Assembly (NCBI GenBank): GCA_000469685.2
Contig: LS997567.1
Span: 35,937,505 to 36,001,504 of the forward strand
DNA length: 64,000 bases
Direction of reading: 5' to 3'
Source of the DNA: Haemonchus contortus
Taxonomy: Eukaryota > Nematoda > Chromadorea > Rhabditida > Trichostrongylidae
Shown piece after piece: positions 32,706 through 46,456 of this stretch. The first letter of the stretch is position 1; every line of letters starts with the position of its first letter. The position numbers and the translations under genes are program-made. The notes under the pieces were generated by a model. The model did no database searches, had not been told where the DNA came from, and saw only the letters and a list, made by a program, of their open reading frames with translations.

Positions 32706-34075
32706 ACAGTTTAATAAACGGAAATTGATTGCAAAATCTTTTCTTGAACGCTGGCATGGTGAAAAAGTCAAAGTCTCTGAGGCAAGTCAGCCAGGTCACG
32801 CACAACGCACTTCCAGTCGGTGGCAAGGACAACAGTGAAGGGAAATGAGTGTGTGGAATTTTTACTAATCGGAAAAAATGCTGAATTCCATATAGAGCAA
32901 TCCTGGATGTTACAAAAAAGCATTATATGTATAAAAAGCTTCTGAACAGAAAAGAAATGAATGTCAAATATTGAGTTTGAAGTGTCCGATTTCAAGTTTG
33001 AAGCATAGTTGAAACAGGACTCTATCAGGTTTTTTTTTCAAAAATCAAACTGAGAAAAATGCAGAAGTGAATCTATCGTCTGGTTGAAGGTCTTCGAAAG
33101 AGTTTTTTGGATGTTGACCTTTTTCAGGAAAGTGAAGCGAAATCCTATAAGGCTTTTGGACCTTACAAAACTCAGGTCCACCTTTAGCGTGTATGATTGT
33201 GTATGTTTCAACACAATTTTTCTAGAAGTAATATTGATGACTCAATAAAATGGATATTCCTACATTCCAGTAGAGCTTATGAGCTGTTAAAGCTGGAACC
33301 TGTCAACATGTCATTCATAAATGCTGTTACATGCGTCCATGGTGGTTCCAAGACATTCTTTCCGGCTGGATGTTTCGCTGTAACACCACTTTGACTGAAT
33401 CAGAGGCACAAGCTTTGGTTTTTTTTCAAACGCACTGTAAATTTACTGCATAAGTTTATTTGTTGTATTGCTAATGATTACAAACGAGTTGTGCTGTCAA
33501 GCTCCCTAACAGCTTTGGAATTACATCATGAGAAAAATGTGAAGTACTCGAGTATTTAGACGATTAGCACTCATAGGCTGGCACTACATCGGCAACTGGT
33601 CCAGAATTTTTCTCTCGAAAAGTTTCAAATCTACATACAGTCCAAAATTACCTACAATATTTTCAGCTACAAGTAGACAATAGCCAAGTTGTTGTTTTGA
33701 AGCAGTAACTTGTACTACATGGGTGAATGATCGATAGTTAGTAGTGGAGTACTGCGTGCCAGCAGCCAGTAAAATTTCTTTTGCATCTTGAGTTATTATT
33801 GCCATTATACCCGCTAATTTTAGAACATCTCGATCTAAAGATGCCGATATCAACGAAAGAGAGCAAGACCGGTCAAAAAACGCTCGTGATTGGTCGTCAT
33901 TGCAAGCCACCAATCAGCAGCCTCTTAGTATGCCCCCTACTTCCAATAGTATAACCTGGCGGACCCAGAAGTTCTGTTCTGCTAAGATGTGGGAGCAGTG
34001 TTCACTATGGCTACTACGATATAATTCATTGAGGAACGTCTTTCTGAAGAGATTCCAACCCGTAAGAGGGTAAGA

Positions 34076-34322
34076 GTGGCGTGGGGCAGTATGAACGAAT
34101 TCGTCGCGTCGCGGCAAGAGACGTCGTGCGCGAAGAATTGTAGCAGAATGCAGCAGCAAGTAGGAAATACAGGAGCAAAAGAACTAACAGTAGGATCATG
34201 CCAAAAGGAATTATCGCATAGCGATTGAGCTTTATGGAGAACGCTAAAACTGTTATATCGAGGCAAGTGGTCCGCGACAGCCGCCTGCGGCGGATCGATT
34301 ACACAAAACCGTTCCTACTGCG
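34076..34322 (+). repeat. GC-rich ~255-bp element (family 1)
   Basis: Starts near GTGGCGTGGGGCAGTATGAA and ends CGTTCCTACTGCGC. Confidence 0.78.
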
Positions 34323-34549
34323 CAATAAAGGAATGCTGCCCATTTATCTCCATCTGTGCACCCTGATCTGTTCATCCTTTTAAACTTACACCGTTTGTAA
34401 ATTTTTATATTTCGCTGCCATACTTGTTAATTACGCATTATTTAATGTTTCTGGAAATGACTACAAGTTCTTCCAGTTTCGATAGACCGCTTAGTCATTA
34501 CTAAGGGAGCTGGTGATAGAAACCAAAGAAGTGGCAGTATTTATCCGAG

Positions 34550-34675
34550 TTTCTACGGCAAGCGGCAGTGTTCCCACGGCGGCTACAGTGTATTTCGAAT
34601 GGGTATTGAAACCTTTCCGTTCATAGCGCGACTGCGCGCTATCGGGACGCGATTTTCGGGAAGAAGATACCACAC
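34550..34675 (+). repeat. Dispersed repeat (family 8) copy 2
   Basis: CTACGGCAAGCGGCAGTG, ACGGCGGCTACAG and CATAGCGCGACTGCGCGC, then a GGGAAGAAGATAC tail, match copy 1 in order. Confidence 0.6.
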
Positions 34676-36110
34676 TTATGGAAGCGTATAACATGAACGT
34701 TTTTTCTATTTACCCAAGCAGCTCAGTAGGCTTCAGCAGTAATGCAGTCATCGCACCAGTAGCGAGAAGTGGACAGCACTTGAGAAAAACATAAAACAAT
34801 CGCATTGCGCCGCTGCTATGCTTGCATAGATGAATGAAAAGCGAAGCTAGAATTTCGTGTTATGACTCTGTCCTAGAGAATGGGCGATAGCAAACATTTG
34901 AATTTGCTCCTGGTGGTCTTGGAGGAAACGGCTGAGAGCATCTGCAAGCTTGTATTTCTTCCGAGCATGAATCTGGTGAGTGTATCTCCATCTGCACCTC
35001 CATTGCCCATGGAAACCTTTGGACAAAACTTTAAAAATTTTCTTTGGCGGAACTTTAAAAATTTGTTTTGAAAAGGGATGCCGGTGAAAAGCACAGAAAT
35101 CTTGATTGAATTGAAGATAGCTATCCGGAATTTCAGCTTCGTATCATTAAGGTAGCCCCTGGCAGCTTCATTTCGATGGTTTTTCCACTTGACAGTCAGA
35201 AAAGAATTCGGACGTGTTAAAAGGGCAATTCCAATCTGAATTCGGACGAGTTTAAGAGGACAGTACTAATCTGTTCAGTGCCCAGAAACACGTGCAGAAA
35301 TCCAGAGAACTCTTTCGATAGTTCAATGGGGATTTCTTGAAAAAAATTGAAATACTGAAACAATGAAGTTGTTAAAAAATCAAGCAAAATTGTAATTATG
35401 GTAAACGGTTACCTGTTGGATAGACAGTACATTAGATTCCTGCACAATTGTACAGGTTTTTGTGGACAAAAGAAGTGATTGTATAGACTACTCTTTGGGT
35501 AACAGAACTGCTGGAGACTGAACTAACACACTTGTGAACAGCTGTCGTTTTCAGCTAGAAACTTATTGATCCTATTACTTACAACTTTTAGAAGTTTTTC
35601 CAATGAGATAGGGTGATTGTACTGACGGAAAAGCCATTAAACCCACCAATATCATCGGATGTCGATCGTCTTTTCAACTCACAATCAGTCTGCTTTGACG
35701 TATGGCTGCGATAGGTCTGGCTTTTGTCGGAGAACATTGAAGAAGTTATCGGAGAGGTTTACAAAAATAATAGATTTTATTAAGAAATAATTCTATTTAT
35801 TGAAGTGTATGAGGATTTTGCTGATACCCAGTCTATGTAAGCAATCCCCGAAAAACTGTTTCCAATCCAACAGTTAAGGAGTGCTACCGAGAAACGGGGG
35901 TGATTTTAGTGAACTTGACAGAACTTCCTGCCTTCATTGAAACTCTTGTAAGCAAGCGAGTTTTTCGAGCTATTATCTTGTGCCACTTCATCCTAAGAAC
36001 TGTGGACCGGATAGTTGTGTAAAATATGATCACGTTGCAGCAGCTCAGACGCGGAGAGACATGTGTTCCTAGCAAACATAAGCCTCAACCCCTCAGAGAT
36101 GTTTCCTCTG

Positions 36111-36173
36111 GCAGTGGGTGGTCCAAAGAAGCTTGATCCACGCTAATGAGCGTGGATCGTGGACCACCCAGGG
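36111..36173. repeat. Interrupted palindrome
   Basis: TGGGTGGTCC and ATCCACGCT are mirrored by AGCGTGGATCGTGGACCACCCA around a 4-base centre, with an 11-base spacer in one arm. Confidence 0.65.
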
Positions 36174-36871
36174 TGAAGTGGTTGCCGTCGGAAAAATTGC
36201 CAGGGAAGTTGCTCTAATGGACCAACGGAATATATATGTAGTCTCGAGGTGATCTTGTTTAGGAAGTCCAACTGGACAGAAGCACCTCCCACTCATAGAA
36301 TATTTTTGGGTCTATGATTTTTGGTGAATTTAAAAATTCCTGTAAATTAACGACACAAGCTGCGATGAATAGACAATTCGAAATCCTTGGATACTATGAT
36401 TTCAAGAGTCTTCAAGTCGGACAACACCACCCCCCCCCCCCTCCCCTCTCTCTTAATTCTTGGCTCGGTAAATTGGTAACAATCCTGTCTTTGAAGCTTA
36501 CAGCAAGGAACTACCGATCGATTCGTCTACAGGATTGGTAGTCACAACCAAAACAGGTTAACCTTTTCGCAACCTTTTAAATAACTTCAAAACAGGAAGA
36601 GTAGGTATCAAGTTTCAAGATTCCTTCACAATTTAAAACATCAATACAAGAGGGGGAGGAATAAGCCTTTGTTGCACGGTCTAGGACAATATTAGAGGCA
36701 AATTCATCACTTTAAGGGCATCTATTGAGTTTACGAAACTGTTTAAGTTATTTATTCTTCTTAAAAATACAGCTCATTTCGGAAGGCATGTTAAGGCATT
36801 TGTGTCTGGAAGTTTCACCATTATTTTTACTATCCCACATAAATCGTCACTTTGTTTGCAGTCTCTTCCAC

Positions 36872-37123
36872 GGGAGACGGGAGAAGGAACGGTTTTGAGT
36901 AATCGATCCGCCGCGCGCGGCCGCCGCGGACCATTTGCTTCATTATAACAGTTCCAGCACTCTTCATACGGCTCAATCGCTATGCGATTATTACTTATGG
37001 CATGATTTTAGTGTTAGTTCTTTTGTTCCTGAATTTCTTACCTGCTGCTACACTCTAATACATTCCTTCGCGCGCGACGTCTCTCGCCGCGATGCGACAA
37101 TTTCGATCATACTGCACCGCACC
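36872..37123 (-). repeat. GC-rich ~255-bp element (family 1)
   Basis: Reverse orientation: GGGAGACGGGAGAAGGAACG at one end, CATACTGCACCGCACCC at the other. Confidence 0.8.
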
Positions 37124-37931
37124 CGTAGTGGAAGAGGGGTGGGGTAAACGGGTTGTATTCTTTCATGTACCAAGTATAGATAAATGAATAGACAAATAAA
37201 AAAACATGCAGGCTAACGATTCCAGTTTGAACTGGTTTTAGTGATCAACATGGAGTTCTCACCCAGATCAAGCCACGGCTAACGCTATAAAGAAGCGAGC
37301 TCACAACCACAAGCCATTTTCTCGGAGAAAACGCCTAGTCATTTTCTGCTTGGGTGTACCAGGCTTCATCAGCTATAACTTTGTGAACTGGTAAAAGATG
37401 GTAGGTATAAATAAAAAGTGATGAAATTCTAGGTAATTGTTTGTCATCCGTTTTTTTTTTTGTGTAGTCCACGAAAAAGGAACCGATTTTCGGTAAAGGA
37501 CCCATTAGCTCAGCGTCGCACATTTAACTTTACATTTATAATACTTGAGAGGGCGAGCTCACGTTCAACTCAACTTGGTCGTTCTCCCATATAAACCCCC
37601 TACCAATACAGTTTTACCGTAGTCTTACAAACGCTTCACGAGTAACGAAAGCTGAACCCAAAAAGCATGTTGTGAGGCTATATAACAATTTATATTACAA
37701 GCTAATTGTAGGACTTGACAGCAGGGCTGAAGACACAGAACTTAGCTTCATTACTACTATAAAGATTTATAAAGTAGTCTATGTATAGAATTGTTAGTAT
37801 TAATGCGAAATAGTAGTGAGATTACCGCAAAAATTCAGAATCAGCAGAATTTTGGCTTGTGAGCTATTGAAAATTTGACATGGGCAGGGTTTGATCAAGG
37901 GAATTCCATTGTGATAGGGGTTGCCGTGGAC

Positions 37932-38190
37932 GGGTTGTGGTGCAGCAGGAACGAGATTGTCGCGTCGCGGCAAGAGAGACGCCGCGCGCGAAGGAATACA
38001 GCAGAATGCAGCAGCAGGTAAGAAATACAAGAACAAAGGAACTAATGGTAGAATCATGCTTAAAAAAGGATTGTATGTCGATTGAGCTGTATGAAGAACG
38101 CTACAGTTGTAACAACGGCGGAGGAACGGTCCGCGGCATCCGCGTGCGGCGAATAGATTACAGAAAACCGTCCCTACTGCCCGTCTCCCC
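37932..38190 (+). repeat. GC-rich ~255-bp element (family 1)
   Basis: Starts GGGTTGTGGTGCAGCAGGAA and ends CGTCCCTACTGCCCGTCTCC. Confidence 0.8.
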
Positions 38191-39323
38191 CATGGACTAG
38201 AATTGTGTCGAATGGCGTTCAATCAAAGAAACGAGCAGGGATACCCCCGCATGAGACAACAGTCAACAGGTAGTTATGAGCCATGCTCACAAGTAAGTAA
38301 CATTGGCAAGTCAATGGAAGCATATGGTGCACTTTAGGGCTCAAAAGAAGATTTTGAGAATAAAAAAAACATAGCTCTCCTCTTCCAGTGAATTTCTGTT
38401 TTATTCTTGTGGTCATTTGAAACTAGTTACTTCATAACATGCAAAACTCTTCATTCAGAAAATGTCAGGGCTTCAGTATTACCAGTTTTCGTTGCTACTG
38501 TGAATCTGATTCACTACAACTTGATGTCTTCTTTAAAAAACATATATAAACGTAGTAGCGTGGAAACGGTGAATCGCTTGAAATCGAGTCATGCTAACAC
38601 CTGACGGCGGAGCAGAAAGGTAGGGCAGGAGGGAGATTCGCCAATGACTCGGGGGATGTTGAAGATGAAGGTGGAAGGATTGAGATCCGCCAAGCGAAGG
38701 GGGACCGATAAGAAGGCGGGGAGTTTATGAGGTACGTGAGAACTTGTGTAGTATGTTTTCGTTTAACTGTATTGCCTCTACGTTAAATGAAATGTTTCGT
38801 TGAGCTGTTCAACAAGATTTCTCACCCGTTAAAGTCATGTTTGAGCTCAAAGGAATTCAATGACTGATCTGTCAACACTATGCTTACAGAATACCCCATC
38901 AATTCTCCGCCATCGATAATGTATATGTCACCGATACATCAAAGAATCACCAGGTTGCTGACAGCCGGCGACATCGTTGTTACAAATGACTTGACCACAA
39001 AAGAGTACGAAATTGGAAAACAGACCACGAAATTCAGTTTATACATTATTCCTACCTATACAGCTACCACTACTATGCATTGGTAACCTACATAAGTAGG
39101 ATTGGATACCTTTTCTTACGTTTCAGTGACAATCTTTTCAGTCAAATGTAGTTTTTCCCCGGGGGTCTCCCACAAACAGGTATGGCTGAAAAAAGTACTA
39201 GGTAAAGGTAGACATCTACTTACAAGTGGGCAATGACAAAGGTCTCTCCTAGAATATTCCTTGAAATTGGATCCAGTTCTACACAGGTAAGCCACATAGC
39301 TTCGGCCTAGACTATCGAAGAAA

Positions 39324-39832
39324 GAATGAAGTTCACGATACTTTTGAGGTACCCGTTTTTATTCAGAAAGCGGAAGTATAGATTGGGAAAAGTTCGTTGG
39401 TAGTGAAGAAAGCGAGAAAATTCGCCGATTCCGAGAAAAATATGGCTCCTCAAAGTAGGGAAAATAGAGGATGGACGAGATTGCCATGACGGAAATAACA
39501 TGGAAGAAGTATTTGTACGAGATTTCAATTATTGCAATTGCACAAAGAGCTGACTACATCAAGTCAGAACTGTACAGAACTGTCTTTCATTGTCGCTATG
39601 GGTCATGACAAGTTGTTTGAACATCCTTCATGGGTTCCCTTGTGATCGGTGTAGCCTCCACAATGCGGGTGAAACTCGTCCGAGGATAAACACGGGCCAA
39701 TCTTTGAGCCTTTACAACTCCCTAACTAGGCTGTTTTCTGACTTAATAAGGCCAGACATAGCACACGCGGAGCCTCAAATTCGTCCTGTGGGGGAATCTC
39801 GGAAACCATTGTTACCATGAACTGTACCTTCA
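39324..39832 (+). repeat. ~510-bp element (family 2)
   Basis: Left end AAGTTCACGATACTTTTGAG, right end TACCATGAACTGTACCTT; the interior follows the other copies closely. Confidence 0.8.
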
Positions 39833-40893
39833 ATACAAAATAGATTCACAATTTTGGGCGCCTGAATATTGCCCTCTGAAAGCAGTGTTTGGAGCATGCT
39901 CGTGAAACACCTTCATGCTTTTCATGAAAGCACTATTACACTGGGAATCCTCGTAAAAACGGGTCGTTGAAAGAGTTTGCAGTGTTGGAGGCACCATGTG
40001 AAATCAATTGAGACCTCTAACAGAGAGATCCAGAGTAATCCATGGCATCGAGGGAAGTGGTTTTTGTGGTAGGGCTCTTTTACAAACACCGATTTCTACA
40101 TGGTCACCCCTGTTTAACAATCGCATGTTGCAGAATATGTGCCACGTACTATTCCACTTTAACAGTGATTTCGCTAGCAAAGTATGAACGAGTTTAGCTC
40201 TACTTTTTGAAAATTTACCTGTTCAAGTAATGGTGAGCTATACTAAGTGTGGTAGAAGCATTGAAGGGGCTAAATCACTTTATTACTAATCAAGAAGTTG
40301 TAGTTGGAAAGCATCCAACTCCTTTGTCAGTAGTGTCGTGGTAAAAGTTGTAGTTACGCAGACGACTGAAATACGCAAAATAAATTGTCGAAAAACAAGT
40401 TGGAAAGAAATTATTAATTGAGTGGGGTAGAGGGAGGTATATGTAGCTGAAATTCAAAATATATTACGATTTGAAATGATTAAAAAGGTAAATTCAGGAA
40501 ACAGGTAGTAAGAACGATAGGCTTACTTTTAAAGAAGGTTTAACAAAGACTCGGAATATTCGTGGCTCGACTGTGAAACAGACCTGCTCTACACTACAGT
40601 CATCAAGAGCGAAGACGTTGCTGGTTCCACACAAGGAGCTATATAAAGGGAATAAGCGTCTGAACTATCGTATACGACAATATTTATCTAAAAACTTAGA
40701 TTTTGCGAGAGGCGGAGTGATTACCCAGCAGCAGTTGACACTTCGAAGAGAATAACACTGCGTGAAGAACACAGGGAATGTCATTTCGAAGTTGCTGGAG
40801 TTCACGCAGCACTTCGACCCGAAGAATCATAGCACAGAAACGCGGATCGAAGATACCCGAACTCAAGAATGAATTAGTAAATAAATATTTGAT

Positions 40894-41159
40894 CTTAAAG
40901 GCGCGGCTCACGTTAGAAATGGTTTCTGAGATTCCCTACAGGATGAATTTGAGGCCCCCACCCGAACACCATATCTGGCACTATTAGGTCGGAAAACGGC
41001 CTAGTTAGGTAGTTGTAAAGGGTCCAAGATTTTCCTGTGTGTATTCTCGGACGAGTTTTTCCGGCATTGTAGAGGCTGCATCGATCGCAAGGGAACCCGC
41101 GTAGAAAGTTCAAACTTGTCATGACCCATAGAGAGGCTCAAAGGCACCGTTCACGATAA
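40894..41159 (-). repeat. Family 2 element, half copy
   Basis: Starts TTAAAGGCGCGGCTCACG, carries the right half of the family in reverse, and closes with GGCACCGTTCACGATAAA, so the ends are still inverted. Confidence 0.75.
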
Positions 41160-41706
41160 AAAGGCTAATGTGTTCTTCTTTCAGGAATACTCAGCGCCCC
41201 CCATGGGTGGTAGAAGGGACCCTCTCGCTTCCACAATCTCGGCGATTATGGCATAGGGGAAGCCCCGTTGTTGCCGTAGCTCTTTCGCTTTCCGCTTTCC
41301 CGCCTCTCGATCGGTGTCACGTTAGACGAGTGTCGAGACAATACAGATTGCTATTATTAGTTCTAAGACCCACGCACAATCAGCTAATCGCCGAGTGATT
41401 AGGCGATGTTTTTCTCCCTTTCTTTTTTATTCTATTTTACTTTTTGCTGCCGCGATCCCTTATTTAATTTCCTACTTCTAGAGGCTGAAAAAAGGTGAGC
41501 TACTTTTGCTGTTACTAGGGTCTTTTGTTTATTTATGCTTACAAGTGAATGAATTTTGGCTTACCATTGTCTGTTATTCGCACCAGGACCCACACGCGCG
41601 CAGTGAAACACACTGTTTAGCTCGTCCGGACGCCCCGCTCTTCTTCCTTTTTCTGGTTTCTTTCTCATCCAGCCCCCTTTTCAACGGTTTTTCGAAGCCT
41701 TTTTTT

Positions 41707-42165
41707 CAGGTAATAATTTTATTCGAAAAGCGGAAGTATAGATTGGGAAGAAAGCGAGAGAATTCGCCGATTCCGAGAAAAATGTGGCTTCTCAAAAGTA
41801 GATAAAAAAGAGTTTGGACGAGATTGCCATGGCGGAAGTAACAGGAAAGGGGTATTCGGACGAGTTTTCAATTATTGCAATTGCACAAAGAGTTGACTAC
41901 ATCAAGTCAGAACTGTACAGAATGTCATTCACTGTCGCTGCGGGTCATGACAAGTTGTTTGAACTTCCTACATAGATTACCTTGTGATCGATGCAACCTC
42001 TGAAATGCTGGTGAAACTCGTCCGAGGATACATACGGGCCAATCTTTGAGCCTTTATAACTCCCTAACTAGGTCCTAATAGTTCCAGATATGGTATACGC
42101 GGGGCCTCATACTCATCCTAAGGGGGGATCTCAGAAACCGTTCTTATCGTGAAGTGTGCCTTCAG
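41707..42165 (+). repeat. Family 2 element, left end lost
   Basis: Starts inside the family at TTATTCGAAAAGCGGAAG and ends TTATCGTGAAGTGTGCCTT. Confidence 0.75.
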
Positions 42166-45100
42166 AGAATACTTGCTAAGGAGGCTCTCCAGAACGTTTT
42201 GGAAAAGATCGACCTTATCGACTTCGATTTCAAGAGACAATGTTGAATTATGAGATGTGATTCTTGCAATATTTGCTCATGTACTGTTTGCACACGCTAC
42301 TAAATAAAAGAAATAAAATAAAAAAGTTATCCACAAAAGTTGCAGAAGCCTAAGTTTTCGGCTTCTGAAGAAACGTTAAACTCTACCGTATTCATTTACT
42401 ATTCAGGTGTCAGCCCCAATATTCTTGTTCAGCCTTTTTCCTTCTTAACTGCTAAGTAACCTGGAGTTCTAATAATTTTATCCCTTGGTATTTGGTACTA
42501 TAATACTAGATGTATCCTTTCCTTCCAGATGTATCTGGACAAGCCCTTCACCAGCACTCCATTATCTTTACTATGTTGAATTGAGGAAGAACTCAATAAT
42601 GTAGAAGTTCTAGTAAGCGTTAGTATCTATGAAGATAGAAAGAAAAAGAGAATGAAAAGAAAGGAAACAAATACAGGATTCGTTTCACCTCTTACTCAAA
42701 CGAATCATGTTTCCCGCTAACCCCTGAGGATCATCAGAGAGTGGGGTTAGAGAAGAATGGAGTAGGTAATAGTAAGATGAAAAAAGTTATACAGATATGT
42801 AAACCAGAATAAAAATGTGATTCAAATATAAAACCAGAATAAAAAAAGAGGGCAACAAAATGAATATGTTGAAGAAATATGAGCAGCTGTAAGCAGAATT
42901 ATTGGAATAATACTAGCCTAAAATTATTTACGGTTGTGATGAATACGGTATAGATGTTAGCAATGTGTGTCCAAGTGAATACTCAGATAGATTAGAGCGT
43001 ACTATATATCAAGCCTCAAAGGTTGCTCGTACCTTGTAACGAAATGAGTAATGAAGAAGAGCATGAGCGTCGTATGAACCGTGTCGACGGAATGTTGCTC
43101 TGAAGTGTAAAACGATTGAAACGATTTAAATAAATCAGCCTCATGCCCTCCTCGGACGGTCGTTCTTTTAGCGGAATGAACCTTACCATGAACTATTAGC
43201 ATTTATTCTATTATACGACATGCAATCAAGAATCCACCCATCGTGACTGCGTTACGACTCTTATATGGTCGATTAGTCCCTACCAGTCTACGGAGGAATC
43301 AAATCCGTTACTAAGAACTTCCAGATTTCTGTATCCAGTTATACGACTTCCGAAAACTAGACAATAAATGTAGAGCCGCTCAGAAATCTTCAACTACTTC
43401 TTTCGACTGAGGTAACTATTTCCGCTAATTTCGGTTCTCGTTTGAAGCAGTTCTCCCTAACAAATCGTAATTTTTCTAAAGTTTCCTTAGATTTATTGTT
43501 CATTCATCTTGAGGATTCCAAGTAACCTTTACTAATCCGCTTCTAAATCCACACAGCATAACAAGATCTACTTTCTCACCAGAGCATACTTTTTGCCGGA
43601 AGTCGGGTAAATTTCAGAAATCTTAAGCATGAAGGAAAGGTTTAAGATGAAAATTGCAGTCGGAAACCAAAGAGATGGGCAGAGTATTGGCTTCTTTCTT
43701 TTGTTCGCCTACATGATTGGAAGAGTTTGCCTTACGCACATGTGTCCTGGGTTCCTCAGAGTTCCTCTAGCCAACACCCATACTCTATGGAAGAGCTGAA
43801 ATCGCTCATAAAACGTGCAATTCAGGGAATCTTCAGAGTTTTGTAGATGTTTCGCACACTCGATGATGTTGTCCGGGAAGTGTCTTGTAGTGGAGTACCA
43901 GAGTTTTGATCATCAGACAACCTGCTAGACGGGAGGTGCTCTGCACGGTGCCTTTGTTAGTGAGTGCGAAAAATAGGTAAAAAAAACTGTCAAAAAAAAA
44001 CTTCCACCCGAACTTCGTCATGTTACGAAAGCTCCTTACAACAGAATTCCCCCAATCTCTCCTAGCTTACGGGTTCGAGTAACGTCTGAAGCCTAATTTT
44101 TGCACGTAACTCGCCAATCCTTGTAAACATTTTAGACCATTTCTCTATGTAATAAAGTAAACTTAAAAATACACAATGAACTGAAGTTTGTAGAAAGTCT
44201 CGGGTGACAATATCGCATTAACGCAGCTTCGTCTAACGCCCATCTTGTGCCAGCTGTAGAATCTGAACAAGAAGTGCTTACTCTCAGATTCTAGTAAATA
44301 GTATACTAAATTAACCCCAAGCAACATGCTTGGTAAAATTTCCTTACCATAAGGGTCAGAATTCCATCCAAGTACCTAATTTTAGAAAGACTGAACATAG
44401 CGAGAGATGATCCTCTCGTGGTGTTCCAGCCAATACTGGGAGGAACTGGTCACGACCGCTTCATTGGCATGTTTCAACTTTGATTGCATAAGAAAGGGAG
44501 GTGGTTCACATGACTAGACCTCATATCGTGCTGATCTTCCTTGTTCGATTTCCACAGGGAGAAGTCTTTTTACTCCAGTAATCGGAAGTGGTAGATGATG
44601 AGATGTCGTAGCCCTTTTATTTTTCAGTTGAAGTCCTCGAGTTAATGCTCAATAAAAAGGATGGCCAACTAATTTTCGATCTTGAACACATATCAATTCC
44701 CTTCTACAGTTTTGATTTTCCAGAAAAAACAAAAACACAATTCGTTTGATTAAATGACGTTGGAAGGGATATTCCGTGCTATCCTTCTTTTTAGGGGGGC
44801 TTTACTAGCCTTTTCTCATTACCCTACCCTACGCTATGATTGTAACCTGTTTCTAGTATTGTCAAAAAGTTAATGGTTACATCTATATGGAAGTTGTCCT
44901 AATTCGTCTTGATTTCCATCTTCGGCTAACGATGTCGAACTCCGATATGCAACTCAGCCGAAATCGCCTCTGTGACCTAGTTCATACTAAAGCTCCAAGT
45001 TTATTCGTGTTCCACACCTTTCCGTGTTCCTGTTCCTAGTTACTTTTGTCTTCTATTAATACATTTTTATTATACATACTCTTTTACCCGTTCATAGTAG

Positions 45101-46447
45101 AACGGTACCATGCAGCCAGCAACTGCGGTCCAGAGCCCTCGAACATACGACTCTCTTTTTTGTTGAGGCACCACTTCTCCAACAGAGGCCTCCTAAATGC
45201 CAGGCTTGATTAATTGGGTCCACCAGGTATCAGCGAAAAGCCCAGGGAAAAGCGAATTCCGAAACATGGCAAACCAAACAGAATATAGATAATGAAGATT
45301 TACCTAACCATACTGGATAAGGTGAAAAAATGCGGATCAGGGCCCTTCTGTGCGACAAAACCTTTTCTGAGTGGGGCATTGCACAGGCTCGGGTGAGGTT
45401 TCAGTGGAGTCGATGTGAAATAATCCCAAACTAACAACCTATAGATAATACCCAGCAATAAATAACTATAATTAAATATTTCAAAGGCAATGTAATCAGC
45501 CTTTGACAGATTAGGGTCTTGAGAAAAAACAGACCTTCAAGCCAAATTCGAATACAGCTGCTTCAGTTAGAAGGGGTCCCCAAAAACTGCAGTAAAACTG
45601 GATGGTAGTTAGTGGCTTAAATCGGGGGGTCGCTCAAAAACGTGTCCTTCTCTCATCCAGACCTCAACTGTTTTCTTCTTTTCGTATAGCTTTTCATTAG
45701 GATCCGATGAAAAGCAAGTTGAGGACTTGCTATGGAGGCGGTAGATGCCACGTAATATTTAGATCCACCCTACGACCCTTTAGCACCCTCCCACTTTTAC
45801 CATGAGCTTTGCCATATTTTTTGAAGGTTACTGTATACAACCCAACTTCATCTTTTTGTACCTCCATAGTTACTTACCATTCCTTTCTCAAAAGAAATAA
45901 TCCGAAGGGCCTACAACTTTATTTTTCAAAGGCAGAGTGGACTACAGCTTTGGTACCCTTTGGAACCCTCCACTTCGACCACTTAGATTCTTGAAAATCT
46001 CAATAGATCCCCATTCCGTGGCTATTGTCGAGCTAATAACCATGTTTTCATGAAAGTCTATTTTGTAAACAAAGCTTCAATTCCATGGGTCCCACTCAAA
46101 ACAGTAGAGGTTGCAAAGTGCAGACTTCTGAAGATACAGATACTCTGCTGTCAATTTACTCCAAAGTAAGGCCGGAATCTGCTGCAAGAGCTGGAGGCTT
46201 TTTTGGTTTTTTCTTTCATTTCCCTCAGATTAAATCTCGTCCAGTCAAGTATATTCCTAAAGACCGGCTTGTCTTTGTGAATGATAGCAGCCTAAGGACT
46301 TTCTGAGCATTTTTACCCCTTCAAATTGGAACAGAAAGAATGTAGAAGTGTGATGTTGTTGAGTACGGGCTTTCCTCCATCTTCTAAGCTCATTACCTGT
46401 TATAAGCCTTAATGAATACTTTTGTCGTAACTGCGAGATATCATTCA

Positions 46448-46454
46448 CTTTCAG
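46448..46454 (+). promoter_or_regulatory. Splice acceptor (candidate trans-splice site) before the vWA gene start
   Basis: The bases CTTTCAG end two nucleotides before the chosen ATG. In nematodes such acceptors next to the start codon often receive a spliced leader. An upstream cis-spliced 5' UTR exon is equally possible. Confidence 0.45.
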
Positions 46455-46456
46455 CT

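Larger units (their letters stand above)
23600..46440. other. Repeat-rich gene-poor stretch
   Basis: About 23 kb with family 1, family 2, SINE and family 8 copies and scattered short open frames. Protein-like bits occur at 25160-25394, 26448-26741 and 29470-29667, but none could be linked to neighbours by splice phase. Distal enhancers or single 5' UTR exons cannot be excluded. Confidence 0.45.

Noticed and set aside
32407..32832. Arg/Ala-rich 141-codon minus-strand frame
   Set aside because: Open in several frames because of GC-rich composition; no splice or domain support.
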